This document shows, piece by piece, positions 1 to 9,556 of a stretch of DNA of 64,000 nt. Every line of letters starts with the position of its first letter. Positions within the stretch are counted from its first letter, which is position 1. Source of the stretch: Coriobacteriaceae bacterium (GTDB taxonomy: Bacteria > Actinomycetota > Coriobacteriia > Coriobacteriales > Atopobiaceae); NCBI GenBank assembly GCA_003862195.1, contig QOUO01000008.1:1-64000 (forward strand). The letters run 5' to 3'. Position numbers and translations under genes: made by a program. Below the pieces are notes generated by a model, which was not told the origin of the DNA, ran no database searches, and worked only from the letters and a program-made list of their open reading frames with translations.

Positions 1-839
1 TCGCGCTGCTCGTGGAACTCGGAGAGGCTCTTTGCCGCGACCTCGCGGAAGTCGTCGAGGGAGTCCTCGTCGGGAAGCTTGACCTCGGGAATCTGGTCGA
101 CGACGCGACGGTCCTTGTCCATGCCCATGGTGATGGCGCGACCAGGCGCCACGTACATGTGGCGCAGCTCCGCCTCGTCCAGGTCGCGGAGGTCGCGGGT
201 GTTGATCCTCTTTCCCGTGAAGAGGAAGACGGCGCGCTCGCCCATCTCGACGGCGTTGTCGGAGATGCGCTCGAGCATGCGGGCAGCCATGAGCACGCGG
301 ATGGCGGCGTCGACGTCGTCACCGTCCTCGAGGTGCGCGAACACGTGGTAGAACTCCTTGTAGAGGTCGTCCACCGGGTCGTCGAGCTCGGACAGGGTGG
401 CGGCCTTCACGATGTCGCCCTCCACGATGGCCTCGGCCAGGGCGCCGAGCACGCGGTACACGAGGTGCGCCATGGACGCCAGCAGGTCCAGCAGCTGTCC
501 GGGGACCTCGACCTTGGAGGCGCGCTTCGCGGTCTTGGCGATGTTGCGGGCGTGGTTGCTCATGCGCTGCAGGTTGAAGTCCGCGTACACGATGAACTGG
601 ATCAGGCGGAGGTCGGAGGCCACGGGCTGCTGCAGCGTGACCGTCTGGTAGGCCTCGTCCTCCAGCTCCTCGCAGCGCTGGTCGATCTTCTTGGTCGCCT
701 TCTTGGTAAGCTTGGCCTTCTCGCGGTCGCCCTCCACCAGGGCGTCGACGGCGTCGTGGAGCTCGACGTCCACGTCCCTCAGGATCGCGACGACCTCCTG
801 GCGCATCTCTACGAGCTGCTTGTCGAACTGTTCGCGCAT
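1..839 (-). CDS. phoU: PhoU phosphate regulator, right-hand part (runs off left edge)
   Basis: PhoU works with the Pst transporter to keep the phosphate-starvation response off when phosphate is sufficient. The frame opens at the ATG at 839 (MREQFDKQLVEM) and is still open at base 1, so at least 279 codons exist. Two PhoU three-helix repeats are visible, about residues 5-105 (QPVASDLRLIQFIVYAD, LQRMSNHARNIA) and 110-205 (MLERISDNAVEMGERAVF). Most PhoU proteins end near residue 220-240. Here a polar tail of 60 or more residues follows (HMYVAPGRAITMGMDKDRR), so this is a long-tailed form. It is last in the leftward pst operon, 44 bp behind pstB. The identity is seen in the sequence; the role comes from the family. 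Confidence 0.9.
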   Translation of the reverse strand, partial: MREQFDKQLVEMRQEVVAILRDVDVELHDAVDALVEGDREKAKLTKKATKKIDQRCEELEDEAYQTVTLQQPVASDLRLIQFIVYADFNLQRMSNHARNIAKTAKRASKVEVPGQLLDLLASMAHLVYRVLGALAEAIVEGDIVKAATLSELDDPVDDLYKEFYHVFAHLEDGDDVDAAIRVLMAARMLERISDNAVEMGERAVFLFTGKRINTRDLRDLDEAELRHMYVAPGRAITMGMDKDRRVVDQIPEVKLPDEDSLDDFREVAAKSLSEFHEQR

Positions 840-883
840 GGGTAGCCTCCCTCTTTCGTCTTGTGGCCTGCGGACGGCGGTGT

Positions 884-1690
884 CTAGCCGAAGCGGCCGG
901 TGATGTAGCTTTCGGTCCTGGGGTCACGGGGGCGCGAGAAGATCTCCTTCGTGTCCCCGTACTCAATCAGCGTCGCGGGCTCCCCTGCACGCTCCTGCAG
1001 GAAGAAGGCCATGTAGTCGCTCACGCGCGCGGCCTGCTGCATGGAGTGGGTCACGATGATGATCGTGACCGTGGGGGCGAGCTCCGCCATGAGGTCCTCG
1101 ACCTTCTGGACGCTCGTGGGGTCGATGGCCGAGCAGGGCTCGTCCATGAGGAGGACGTCCGGCTGCACGGCGAGCACGCGTGCGATGCACAGGCGCTGCT
1201 GCTGGCCGCCCGAGAGGGCGAGGCCGTTCTTGCCCAGCTGGCCCGAGACCTCCTTCCAGAGGTTCGCGCGCTTGAGAGACTCCTCCACGATGTCGTCCAG
1301 GTCGGACTTGGAGGTCACGCCCTGGAGGCGCGGGCCGAAGGCGACGTTCTCGTAGATGGACTTGGGGAACGGGTTGGGCTGCTGAAAGATCATGCCCACG
1401 CGACGGCGCAGGTCGACGGGGTCCACACCGGGCGCGTAGATGTCGTTGCCGTCGAGCGACATGAGGCCCTCCTCGCGCGTGCCCTCGATCAGGTCGTTCA
1501 TGCGGTTCATGCAGCGCAGGAACGTGGACTTGCCGCAACCCGACGGCCCGATGAACGCCGTGATCTTGCGCGGCGCGATGTCGAGGTTGACGCCCGTGAG
1601 CGCGTGGAAGTCCCCGTACCAGAAGTTGAAGTCCTCGACGTGAATCCCCTCGCCCTGGGGGTTCTTGGGGGCATGGCGATAGACGGTCAT
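884..1690 (-). CDS. pstB: Phosphate ABC transporter ATPase PstB
   Basis: Cytoplasmic ATPase that drives phosphate uptake through the Pst permease. The 268-residue length is usual for PstB. The ABC motifs are intact: Walker [10 protein letters not shown] near residue 46, Q-loop [10 protein letters not shown], signature [16 protein letters not shown] and Walker [13 protein letters not shown], where the CSAIDP form is typical of PstB. The switch His is in [14 protein letters not shown]. The ATG at 1690 lies one base from the end of the upstream permease gene, so the two are translationally coupled. No defect is visible. Confidence 0.97.
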   Translation of the reverse strand: MTVYRHAPKNPQGEGIHVEDFNFWYGDFHALTGVNLDIAPRKITAFIGPSGCGKSTFLRCMNRMNDLIEGTREEGLMSLDGNDIYAPGVDPVDLRRRVGMIFQQPNPFPKSIYENVAFGPRLQGVTSKSDLDDIVEESLKRANLWKEVSGQLGKNGLALSGGQQQRLCIARVLAVQPDVLLMDEPCSAIDPTSVQKVEDLMAELAPTVTIIIVTHSMQQAARVSDYMAFFLQERAGEPATLIEYGDTKEIFSRPRDPRTESYITGRFG

Positions 1691-1691
1691 G

Positions 1692-3686
1692 CTACTTTCC
1701 TCCCTTTTGCCTGGCGCCGCGCTTCGAGATGTGGCGTGCGAAGAGGTTGAAGGCCAGGATCATGATCATGAGCAGGAGCGCCGTTCCGTAGGCGGCTCCC
1801 ATGTTGATGCCATCGTTTGCGAGCAGGTACAGGTGGACGGGCATGGAGCGTCCCGAGTCCAGCGGGGTCACGGGCAGGTTGACGGCCTGGCCCATGGTGT
1901 AGAGCACGATGGCGGTCTCGCCGATGGCGCGGCCGATGGCCAGCACGATGCCGGTCGCGATGCGCGGGAAGGCCGCGGGGAGCACGATCTTGCTCACGAC
2001 CTGCCACTTGGAGGCGCCCAGGCCGTACGCGCCCCAGCGGATGAAGCGCGGCACGGAGCGGATGGCGTCCTCCGTGGTCCTCATGATGAGCGGCAGCATG
2101 AGCAGAGCCAGGGCGAGCGCCGCGGAGAGCATGGACAGACCGAACCCGCAGGCTTCCACGAACACGGCGTAGCCGAAGAGTCCCATGACGATGGAGGGGA
2201 CGGAGGCCAGCGTATCCGTGGCGTAGCGGATGAAATTGACCAGGCGACCCTGGTGGGCGTACTCCGCCAGGTACACGGCCGCGAGGACGGCCACGGGCGT
2301 GGCGAAGAGCGTCGCGAGCACCGTGACGTAGAGCGTCGAGACGATCGTGGGGAAGATGCCGCCCTCGGCGTTGACGCCCCTGGGCCAGCCGAAGATAAAA
2401 TTAGGGGTTATCTGCGGCGCGCCGTTGACGACCACGAAGCCGATGATGAGCACAAGGATCGCGGTGGTGACGATGCCCGCGGCAGAGAACACGCCAGTCA
2501 TGAGGCCGTCGGTCGCGTTCTTGGAGACGCGCGGCTTCTTGGCGTTGTCAAGTCGGCTCCTGATGAGCTGCGCGGAGCTCTGCTGGGCGAGAAGTGCGGA
2601 GGCGTCGGAGGCCGAGGGGCCCTCGGCAACGGAGCGCGCGTCCTTCTCGGCCACGGGCGTTGCCGGACGGGAGGCCTCGCGCTCGCGGCGCTCGCTCCTG
2701 CTGGTGATGATGCGGACGATGCCCACGAGGCCGGCGGAGATGACGTAGAGCACGACGCCCATGCCGAAGAGGGCGGCGCGGTGGAGGCCCGAGGAGTAGC
2801 CCATGTCGAGCGCGATCTGGCTCGTGAGCGTGGCCACGGGGCTCGTGATGGAATGAGGGAAGACGGGGGCGTTGCCCACGATCATGAGGACGGCCATGGT
2901 CTCGCCGATGGCGCGGCCCATGCCCAGGACGATTGCGTTGACGATGCCCACCTTGGCCGCCGGCAGGACGACCTTGTAGATGGTCTGCCAGCGGGTGGCG
3001 CCCATGGAGAAGGACGCCTCGCGCACTCCCGGGTCGACCGAGTTGAGCGCGTCCATGGAGAGCGTGGTGATGGTGGGCACGATCATGATGGCGAGCACGA
3101 GCCAGGCCGTGAGCGCGCCGAAGCCGAGGCCGCCCGAGGCGTTGGCGATGATCGGACGCAGCACCACGAGCCCGAAGAAGCCGTAGATGACCGAGGGAAT
3201 GCCAGCCAGGAGGTCGACGGCCGTGCTCACGACCCGCGTGACCCTGCGCGTCGCTATCTGCGTGAGGTACACGGCGCAGCCCACGGCGAGCGGCACGCCG
3301 ATGACGAGCGCGCCCACGGTGACGAGGGCGGAGCCTGCGAGGAGCGCCAGGATGCCGTAGTGGCCCTCGGACGGCGCCCAGGTGGACGAGAAGAACCCGC
3401 CCAGCCCGATGTCCGTGAACACCGGCAGAGACTTTGCCAGCGTGAACACGAAGATGAGGGCCACGGCGGCCACCGCGATGAGCGCGCACAGCAGGAAGAG
3501 GTCCTTGAGCAGGCGCTCCTTCACGTACGTGGCGTGGTCCATCAGCTTGAGCTCGCGCGCGCTCTTCGCGAGGGCCTCGTCCTTGTTGGGCTCGATGTCG
3601 GAAATGTGCGGCGGCCGATCGAGGCCGTCGAGGAGCTCGTCATGCTCTTCTCGCCCGCGCTCGCGTTGCTCTTCTGATCCGCTCAC
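1692..3686 (-). CDS. pstCA: Fused phosphate permease PstC-PstA
   Basis: One 664-residue protein carries both Pst membrane subunits, which are normally two genes. Residues 1-58 form a charged cytoplasmic lead. Residues about 60-335 are PstC-like: six membrane segments and the EAA-type loop [28 protein letters not shown] polar Ala/Ser/Arg linker covers about 335-390. Residues about 390-664 are PstA-like: GATRWQ is replaced by [20 protein letters not shown], followed by [15 protein letters not shown]. Both halves keep the conserved GRAIGET motif. No stop or frameshift separates them, and the frame stays open through the linker. The gene overlaps pstS by 4 bp (ATGA) and ends one base before pstB. 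The fusion is seen directly; the function is family knowledge. Confidence 0.95.
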   Translation of the reverse strand: MSGSEEQRERGREEHDELLDGLDRPPHISDIEPNKDEALAKSARELKLMDHATYVKERLLKDLFLLCALIAVAAVALIFVFTLAKSLPVFTDIGLGGFFSSTWAPSEGHYGILALLAGSALVTVGALVIGVPLAVGCAVYLTQIATRRVTRVVSTAVDLLAGIPSVIYGFFGLVVLRPIIANASGGLGFGALTAWLVLAIMIVPTITTLSMDALNSVDPGVREASFSMGATRWQTIYKVVLPAAKVGIVNAIVLGMGRAIGETMAVLMIVGNAPVFPHSITSPVATLTSQIALDMGYSSGLHRAALFGMGVVLYVISAGLVGIVRIITSRSERREREASRPATPVAEKDARSVAEGPSASDASALLAQQSSAQLIRSRLDNAKKPRVSKNATDGLMTGVFSAAGIVTTAILVLIIGFVVVNGAPQITPNFIFGWPRGVNAEGGIFPTIVSTLYVTVLATLFATPVAVLAAVYLAEYAHQGRLVNFIRYATDTLASVPSIVMGLFGYAVFVEACGFGLSMLSAALALALLMLPLIMRTTEDAIRSVPRFIRWGAYGLGASKWQVVSKIVLPAAFPRIATGIVLAIGRAIGETAIVLYTMGQAVNLPVTPLDSGRSMPVHLYLLANDGINMGAAYGTALLLMIMILAFNLFARHISKRGARQKGGK

Positions 3687-4585
3687 TTGCCCTCACCTCC
3701 CGAGGTGGTCGACGTGGAGTCGTCGCTCCTGGCGGACTGGTCCCAATTGACCGGGATGTAGCCCGCCTCCTCGATGGTCTTGGTCATCTCGTCGGAGAGG
3801 ACGAACTTGATGTACTGGAACGAGACCCCCTGCGGGTCGCCGTTGGTGAAGAAGTAGAGGTCGCGCGAGATGGGGTACTTCCCGTTGCTCACGTTGTCCT
3901 CGGTCGCGTTGACGCCGTTGACCGTGAGGGTCTTGACCGTCGTGGTGGCGTAGTCGCTCTTGACGAAGCCGATCGAGATGTAGCCGATGGCACCCGCCGA
4001 GCGGCTCACCACGTCGCGCACCTGCCCCGTGCCGGGGAGCACCGCGGCGCTGCGGTCGAACTCCGCGCCGCGCATGACGATGGAGCGGAAGGCCTCGCGC
4101 GTGCCCGAGGCCTCGTCGCGGTTGACGAGCTGGATGGCGAGGTCGGGGCCGCCGAGCTCCTTCCAGTTCTTGATCTTGCCCGCGTAGATGTCCCTCAGCT
4201 GGTCGAGCGTGACGTTCTTGACGGGGTTGGAGTCGTTCACGATGATCGCGATGCCGTCGTGCGCGATGACGGTGGAGACCAGCTCGTGGCTCGCCTCCTC
4301 CTTTGTGAGGTCGCGGCTGGAGCTCGCGATGTCCGCCGTGCCGCTGATGACGGCCTCGATGCCAGCTGAGGAGCCCAGGCCGGACACGAGGACCTGGTTG
4401 CCGGTCTTGGCCTCGAACTTCTCCGCGGCAATCTCCGCGATGGGGAGCACGGTGGTGGAGCCCGCAACCGTGATGGTGGTCTTGCCGGAGGACGTGGACT
4501 TAGTGCCGCTCCCGCAACCCGCGAGGGCGAGCACGAGCACGAGCGGTATCAGGGCAAGGAGGCGGTGGCGCCGTGGCGTCCGCAT
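3683..4585 (-). CDS. pstS: Phosphate-binding lipoprotein PstS
   Basis: Extracellular phosphate receptor of the Pst transporter and first gene of the leftward operon. I chose the ATG at 4585 because a GGAGAGGGGGAG ribosome site precedes it and the protein then starts with a normal lipoprotein signal: basic MRTPRRHR, a hydrophobic core, and lipobox LAGC with Cys near residue 22. A PstS-type phosphate-binding pattern follows: TITVAGSTTVLPIAE near the start, the loop GLGSSAGIEAV, and later NRDEASGTREAF and GAIGYISIGFV. The length of 300 is normal. An in-frame upstream ATG at 4636 would bury the signal peptide and is less likely. Confidence 0.95.
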   Translation of the reverse strand: MRTPRRHRLLALIPLVLVLALAGCGSGTKSTSSGKTTITVAGSTTVLPIAEIAAEKFEAKTGNQVLVSGLGSSAGIEAVISGTADIASSSRDLTKEEASHELVSTVIAHDGIAIIVNDSNPVKNVTLDQLRDIYAGKIKNWKELGGPDLAIQLVNRDEASGTREAFRSIVMRGAEFDRSAAVLPGTGQVRDVVSRSAGAIGYISIGFVKSDYATTTVKTLTVNGVNATEDNVSNGKYPISRDLYFFTNGDPQGVSFQYIKFVLSDEMTKTIEEAGYIPVNWDQSARSDDSTSTTSGGEGK

Positions 4586-4772
4586 GTCTCCCCCTCTCCT
4601 CGTTGTGAAACGGGGCCCGCCGAGCCGGCTTGGCATGGCGTCCGACTGTGGGGCCGTCTGTCAGGTCATCGTACGAAATGGGCAAGCCCTATGACATTAC
4701 CTTATCTTAACTTTCAGGCATGTAGACATTCTCCCCAGTCTGGGTGACGGCGTGCTGCGTACGCCAGCGGTC

Positions 4773-4788
4773 GCGGGCGAGAAGAACG
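4773..4788 (+). repeat. Dispersed motif copy, perfect consensus GCGGGCGAGAAGAACG
   Basis: Lies in the 223-bp gap between pstS and the MalY-type gene, 21 bp outside the 3' end of the latter. This is one of three identical copies in the window; see the finding on the dispersed motif. Confidence 0.85.
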
Positions 4789-4808
4789 TGCCACGCGGAC
4801 CGACCGGG

Positions 4809-5993
4809 TCACCCCAGGTGCGCGATGCCCCGACGCAGGCGGTCCAGCCCCTCGTCCACGATCTTGCGACTCGTCGCGAAGCAGAGCCGCACGTGGCCCT
4901 CGGACCCGTCGCCAAAGAACCTGCGCCCGCCCGGGATGAGCGCGAGCCTGGCATCGCGCACCAGGAAGTCACAAAGATCTTCTCCCCCAAGGCCCGTGCC
5001 AGACACGTCGACGTAGAGCAGGTACGTGGCCTGCGGGCGATACGCCCTGAGGCCCGGAATCGCGTTGATGGCGTCGACGGCGTGGTCGCGGTTGCGCATG
5101 AGGTGATGCAGGAAATCGTCCACCCAGCCGTAGGCGCTGGTGAGCGCGGCGGTCGCCGCGACCTGCGAGATGGACGTGGCGCCGCCCATCGTGCTCAGCA
5201 CGTCGGAGTGCTCGACCACGGACGAGAAGAGCGTGGGGTTCGTGGTGTAGGCGCAGCCGATCCTGAGGCCCGCGAGGCCAAAGGACTTGGAGAACCCGAA
5301 GACGCTGACCACGCGGTCGCAGCGCCGGTTGCCCAGGCTGTAGATGCTCGCGAAGCGCGCGTCGGGGTAGATGATGTCCGACCAGATCTCGTCGTTCAGG
5401 ATCAGGAGGTCGTGCCGCTCGCAGATCGCCATGATGCGCTCGAGGTCGTCCGGCGTGTAGGTCAGCCCGTAGGGGTTGTGCGGGTTGCAGAGGCCGAGCA
5501 TCCTGGTATGCGGCGTGACGGCGGCCTCGAGCGCGCCCAGGTCCATGCGACGCGTGGCCGGGTCCATGGGCACCGGCACGGGCACCGGCGTCGCGCCGGC
5601 AGACTCGCACGCCGTACGGAAGAGGAAGTCGCACGGGTCGAACACGAGCATCTCGTCCCCCGGGCGCAGGAAGGATCGCGCCACGACCTGCATCGCACGG
5701 GCCGCGCTGTCGAGCGGGAGCACGAGCGAGGGGTCGATCTTCTCCCCTTTGCGCTCATGAACGGCCTGGCAGAAGGCCCGGCGGAACTCCGGCAGGCCGA
5801 GCGGCGGCACGTAGGGAAAGTAGCCGTCCGCGATGTAGGCGGCCATCGCGTCGCGGATCTGCGGCGCGACCGGGAAGTCCGGGTCCGCGGACGTGAGCGG
5901 GATGACGCCCTGGGGCACCTCCGCCCAGCGGTAGTTGTAGGCGCGCCGCCTGAGCACGTCGAGGTTCACGTTGTCGTCGTCAAAGTGGCCCAT
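4809..5993 (-). CDS. MalY/PatB-type PLP C-S lyase or aminotransferase
   Basis: Fold-type I PLP enzyme of the MalY/PatB group, whose members cleave cystathionine or cysteine (beta C-S lyase) or act as aminotransferases. The start at ATG 5993 (MGHFDDDNVNLDVLRRR) gives 394 residues, the usual length. Visible landmarks are the N-terminal RWAEVPQGVIPLTSADPDF, the PLP-cradling NPHNPYGLTY, NDEIWSDI (Asp to the pyridine nitrogen) and the Schiff-base Lys in FGFSKSFGLAGLRIG, with the C-terminal Arg in GHVRLCFATS. It starts 16 bp after the nucleoside hydrolase in the same direction, so they are probably co-transcribed. The substrate cannot be read from sequence. Confidence 0.88.
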   Translation of the reverse strand: MGHFDDDNVNLDVLRRRAYNYRWAEVPQGVIPLTSADPDFPVAPQIRDAMAAYIADGYFPYVPPLGLPEFRRAFCQAVHERKGEKIDPSLVLPLDSAARAMQVVARSFLRPGDEMLVFDPCDFLFRTACESAGATPVPVPVPMDPATRRMDLGALEAAVTPHTRMLGLCNPHNPYGLTYTPDDLERIMAICERHDLLILNDEIWSDIIYPDARFASIYSLGNRRCDRVVSVFGFSKSFGLAGLRIGCAYTTNPTLFSSVVEHSDVLSTMGGATSISQVAATAALTSAYGWVDDFLHHLMRNRDHAVDAINAIPGLRAYRPQATYLLYVDVSGTGLGGEDLCDFLVRDARLALIPGGRRFFGDGSEGHVRLCFATSRKIVDEGLDRLRRGIAHLG

Positions 5994-6009
5994 GCAAACG
6001 GCACCCGCC

Positions 6010-6963
6010 CTAGCGCGCCGTCGCGAGCGCCGCACCCACGCGCTGCATGAACTCCCGCAGGAAGCGCGGCGCGTCGACCGTGAGGGCAACGCGCGTCGTC
6101 TTGGGCGCAACGTTGATCAGCCGTTCGTCCCCTATCGTGCGGCCGCGCGTTGGTCCTTCGCACTCGACCTTCATGTTGATGGGCAGGCACCCCACGAGCG
6201 TCGGGTCGATGGCCACGGCCGCGGCAAGCGGGTCGTGCAGGCCACAGCCGCCCAGGTAGGGGGCGTTCTTCTCGTACGCGCCGATGTAGTGGCCGACCAT
6301 CGCCACGTAGGCACGAGCCGCGGGCGTGTCAATCTGGCGCCACTCGTCGAGCGCACGCCTGGTGAGGACCGTCTGGTGCGTGACGTCGAGCCCCACCATC
6401 GTCGCGTCCACGCCCGAGCGGAAGACCTCGTTGGCGGCCTCCGGGTCCTGGTCGATGTTCGCCTCCGTCCAGGCGTTGACGTTGCCCGGCACCGTGAGGG
6501 CGCCGCCCATGAGCACCACGTGGAGGCGGTCCTTGAGCGAGGGGTCCCTCCGGAGCGCCGCCGCGAGGTTGGTCGGGGCACCCGTCGGCACGTAGGCGAG
6601 CTCGTCCCCGTAGCGGTGCGCCGCCTCGATGATGAAGTCGACTGCCGGCTGGTCCTGCACCGGGCGCTCCGCATCCGGGATGACCACGTTGCCGATGCCG
6701 TTGGCACCGTGGATCAGTGCAGTGGACTCGCTCACCGCAAAGCCGTCGCGGCCCATGGCGTGCGGGAGTCCCGCAAAGACCGGCACCTCGGGGTGGCCCA
6801 GCAGCTCCGTCAGGGCAAGGCTGTTGCGAACGCCCTGTTCAAGCAACACGTTTCCGTACGTCCCGGTGATGCCCACAAGCTCCGCGTCCGGGCTTCCCAG
6901 CACGTAGGCGATGGCCAGCGCGTCGTCGATTCCGGTGTCCAGGTCGAGGATGATCTTCTTCAT
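6010..6963 (-). CDS. Inosine/uridine-preferring nucleoside hydrolase
   Basis: Hydrolyses ribonucleosides to base and ribose for salvage. The 317-residue protein begins MKKIILDLDTGIDDALAIAYVL, containing the family fingerprint DxDxGxDDA that holds the catalytic Ca2+. NVNAWTEANIDQDPEAA and a C-terminal GGCGLHDPLAAAVAID with the conserved Asp/His complete the active site. The ATG at 6963 has GGGAG six bases upstream. It precedes the MalY-type gene by 16 bp. Specificity (purine or pyrimidine) is not resolved. Confidence 0.92.
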   Translation of the reverse strand: MKKIILDLDTGIDDALAIAYVLGSPDAELVGITGTYGNVLLEQGVRNSLALTELLGHPEVPVFAGLPHAMGRDGFAVSESTALIHGANGIGNVVIPDAERPVQDQPAVDFIIEAAHRYGDELAYVPTGAPTNLAAALRRDPSLKDRLHVVLMGGALTVPGNVNAWTEANIDQDPEAANEVFRSGVDATMVGLDVTHQTVLTRRALDEWRQIDTPAARAYVAMVGHYIGAYEKNAPYLGGCGLHDPLAAAVAIDPTLVGCLPINMKVECEGPTRGRTIGDERLINVAPKTTRVALTVDAPRFLREFMQRVGAALATAR

Positions 6964-7057
6964 GTCAAGCTCCCGTGACGTCCGCCCTCGTTCACGTCTA
7001 GAGTATAGCCAGCAACGGCCGGCGCACGGCGGGCCCACGTCACGCAAGGGGGCGCCC

Positions 7058-7630
7058 ATGATCTGGTTCACCTCGGACCTCCACCTCGGCCACGAGAGCC
7101 TGGCCACCCAGAAGCGCGGATTTTCCAGCCTCGCGGCGATGGAGCACCTCATCATCCAGAACGTGAACGTCCGCGTGGCGCCCACGGACACGCTCTACGT
7201 CCTGGGCGACTTCTCGTTCCGCTGCACGGTGGAGCACGCGCGCGAGCTAAGGGAGAAGATCGTCTGCCGCAAGGTGCACCTGATTGCGGGCAACCACGAC
7301 AAGGACTGGTCGCGGCCCGAGGTTACCAAGACCTTCTCGCTCGACCCTCCCCTCATGCGGATGAAGACGCCGGAGGGGCAGGTCCTCGTGCTCTGCCACT
7401 ACCCGCTTCTCAGCTGGGAGGCCATGCGCCGCGGCGCCGTCATGCTCCACGGACACATCCACTCTGGCATGGGCGAGCCGGCGCCGGGCTCGTACAATGC
7501 GCGCATGCGCGAGCAGGGGATCCTGCGCTACGACGTGGGCGTGGACGCCAACGGGATGGCGCCCGTGTCGCTGGACGAGGTGCTCGCCTGGTTCGACGGC
7601 GTGGAGCCACGGGTGGGCCAGGGGCTCTGA
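7058..7630 (+). CDS. Small calcineurin-like metallophosphoesterase
   Basis: Predicted two-metal phosphoesterase of 190 residues. All five metal-binding blocks are present in order: SDLHLGH (residue about 5), LGDFSF (50), GNHDKDW (75), CHYPLL (112) and LHGHIHSG (128). The start at 7058 (MIWFTSDLHLGH) has an AAGGGGG site five bases upstream and puts the first metal ligand at the usual distance from the N-terminus. It is transcribed alone, away from the nucleoside hydrolase and toward the YfcC gene. The substrate is unknown. Stand-alone members of this size are often annotated only as phosphoesterases. Confidence 0.88.
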   Translation: MIWFTSDLHLGHESLATQKRGFSSLAAMEHLIIQNVNVRVAPTDTLYVLGDFSFRCTVEHARELREKIVCRKVHLIAGNHDKDWSRPEVTKTFSLDPPLMRMKTPEGQVLVLCHYPLLSWEAMRRGAVMLHGHIHSGMGEPAPGSYNARMREQGILRYDVGVDANGMAPVSLDEVLAWFDGVEPRVGQGL

Positions 7631-7639
7631 CAAGACGAG

Positions 7640-7671
7640 GACCCGCCTCCGCAACGCGACGGAGACGGGTC
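7640..7671. terminator. Hairpin between convergent genes
   Basis: Arms GACCCGCCTCCG and CGGAGACGGGTC with one mismatch and an 8-nt loop, located between two converging stop codons. There is no T-tract on either side, so it may act as a 3'-end stabiliser rather than a classical terminator. Confidence 0.5.
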
Positions 7672-7700
7672 CCGCAAGTGCAAGCAGTTGACGCCCTCGG

Positions 7701-9317
7701 CTACACGGCGTAGATGATCGAGCAGGCGACGCAGAGTCCTCCGCCAAAGACCAGCGTGAACGCCACGACGGGCCACACGAACTTGAGCCAGTGCGAGTAC
7801 TGCATGTCGAGCATCTGGAGCGTTGCCATGACCAGGCCCGTGGGAGCCAGGTAGAGCATGGCGTACTGGCCAAACTGATAGGCCATCACGATGATCCAGC
7901 GCGGGATGCCCACGGTGTCCGCAAGCGGCGCGAGGATGGGCATGGACAGCACGGCGAGGCCGGAGGAAGAGGGCACGATGAAGCCCAGCACGAAGAAGAT
8001 GGCGATCATGACCAGGATGAACGCGGGGCCGGACATGCCGCTGACCAGCTTGGACGAGGCAAACAGCACGGTGTCCGAGATGAGGCCCTGGTTCATGATG
8101 TAGTTGACGCCACGGGCGAGGCCGATGATGAGCGACACGCCCACGAGGCTGGAGGAGCCGTTGGAGAACGCCTCGGTAAGCTGCTTCTCTCCCATGTGGT
8201 TCTTGCCGAAGCCGGCGATGAACATGATGAGCACCGCGTCAAACAGGAAGAACGCCGCCATCTGGGGGAACCACCAGTCGAGCTTCATGACGCCGTACAC
8301 CATGATCGGGAACACCATGACGAAGAGGATCAGGATGATCCGGCGCTTGAGCGTGAAGTCCGGGACGCCCGCCTCGCCGTCGCTCACGGACCACATGGCG
8401 TCGAACTTGGCCTTGTCCTCGTACGAGTAGGAGAACGTCGGGTCGGCCTTGACCTTGCTGGCGTACCAGTGCAGGTAGATGAAGAGGCAGATGGCCGCCA
8501 CGACGCAGCCGGCCATGCGCCAGGCGAGGCCCTCGGTGAAGACGATGCCCGCCGCGTTGGACGCGATGACCGAGGAGAACGGGTTGATGGTGGAGAAGGT
8601 CGTGCCCACGGAGCTGGAGAGGAAGATCGCTCCGACGGTGACGATGGAGTCGTAGCCCAACGCGATGAACACCGGCGTGAGGATGGGATAGAAGGCGACG
8701 GCCTCCTCCTCGAACCCGATCGTGGTTCCGCCGATGACCATGAACAGCGAGCAGAAGAACACGATGGCGAACTCACGGCCCTTGGTCTTCTTCGTGAGCG
8801 CGAGGATGCCGGACTCGAAGGCGCCCGTCGCGCGGACGGTGCCGATGAGGCCACCGAGCACCAGGATGAAGACGATCACGTCCACGCCCTCGATCGTGCC
8901 GTTGACCATGGCCTGGAACACCTGGGTGACGCCCTGCGGGTTCTGCGGCAGGCGCTTGTAGGTGTTGGGGACCGAGATGGGCTTGGTGATCGAGCCGTTC
9001 TTGAACTGCTTGACGTCGATCTTGACGCCCAGGCTCTTGAGCGTCTTCTGCGTTGCGGGCTCCTCGGTCACCTTGCCGCTGGGGGACGTGATCTGGAGCT
9101 TGCCGGAGTCGCTGTCGTACGACAGCTTGGAGTAGGCGCCTGCCGGAACCAGGTAGGTGGCGATTGCCGCGACGATGGTGACCGCGAACAGGATGGTGAA
9201 CGCGGTTGGCACGTGGAAGCGTCCCTTGCGGCGGTGGCTCTTCTCGCCCGCCCCTACCGACGACGGCTCGATGGCCGCCTCGCCGGCACCCTGGCGCTTG
9301 GCGTCATGGTCTCTCAC
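7701..9317 (-). CDS. YfcC-family membrane carrier (basic amino acid/dicarboxylate type)
   Basis: Integral membrane protein of 538 residues, about 12 segments, of the YfcC group in the ArsB/AbgT-like carrier clan, commonly linked to arginine/ornithine or C4-dicarboxylate transport. The start is GTG 9317 because AAGGAG stands seven bases upstream; ATG codons further out lack a site. The N-terminal 35 residues are polar and cytoplasmic. FHVPTAFTILFAVTIVA opens the first segment, followed by a large extracytoplasmic loop (about 60-140). The re-entrant motifs GGTTIGFEEEAVAFYPIL and FIVPSSSGLAVLSMPILAPLAD are typical. The substrate is not deducible. The dispersed motif lies in codons near the N-terminus (GEKSHRR). 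Confidence 0.85.
   Translation of the reverse strand: MRDHDAKRQGAGEAAIEPSSVGAGEKSHRRKGRFHVPTAFTILFAVTIVAAIATYLVPAGAYSKLSYDSDSGKLQITSPSGKVTEEPATQKTLKSLGVKIDVKQFKNGSITKPISVPNTYKRLPQNPQGVTQVFQAMVNGTIEGVDVIVFILVLGGLIGTVRATGAFESGILALTKKTKGREFAIVFFCSLFMVIGGTTIGFEEEAVAFYPILTPVFIALGYDSIVTVGAIFLSSSVGTTFSTINPFSSVIASNAAGIVFTEGLAWRMAGCVVAAICLFIYLHWYASKVKADPTFSYSYEDKAKFDAMWSVSDGEAGVPDFTLKRRIILILFVMVFPIMVYGVMKLDWWFPQMAAFFLFDAVLIMFIAGFGKNHMGEKQLTEAFSNGSSSLVGVSLIIGLARGVNYIMNQGLISDTVLFASSKLVSGMSGPAFILVMIAIFFVLGFIVPSSSGLAVLSMPILAPLADTVGIPRWIIVMAYQFGQYAMLYLAPTGLVMATLQMLDMQYSHWLKFVWPVVAFTLVFGGGLCVACSIIYAV
9236..9251 (-). repeat. Dispersed motif copy GCGGGCGAGAAGAGCC inside YfcC N-terminal codons
   Basis: Reads on the minus strand and encodes GEKS in the non-conserved cytoplasmic lead of the carrier, so the DNA rather than the peptide may be what is kept. 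Confidence 0.6.
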
Positions 9318-9454
9318 GATTGGTCTCCTTCCCTTGTGGGGCGGACCCCGCGCCGCCCCAGATCTTCTCTGCGAGACCACGGTCGCGCGGTGGGAGAAAC
9401 CCGTGAAGCCCTAACGTGGTGGTAGCGGTGGGTATAACGTGTGAGCGAGTGCGC

Positions 9455-9476
9455 CTACACCCCAACTACACCCACA
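9455..9476 (+). promoter_or_regulatory. Tandem CTACACCC repeats, candidate operator
   Basis: Two copies, CTACACCCCAA and CTACACCCACA, lie exactly 11 bp apart, one helical turn, in the divergent gap between the YfcC carrier and the LuxR-type regulator. A TATACT box follows at 9498-9503. The arrangement suits a site for the adjacent regulator, but no consensus is known to me. Confidence 0.4.
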
Positions 9477-9556
9477 TCTACCTGCGGCAACTTGAGCTAT
9501 ACTGTCTTGGTTCTGCCAAGGGTCTTGCGACCTGCACCCCCGAAGGGACCATTGCC

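Noticed and set aside
1689-3677. A 662-codon open frame opposite the pst permease, and many similar long frames elsewhere
   Set aside because: High G+C makes stop codons rare in antisense frames. The composition is Asp/His/Arg/Gly-rich with no domain, while the opposite strand encodes clear membrane proteins.
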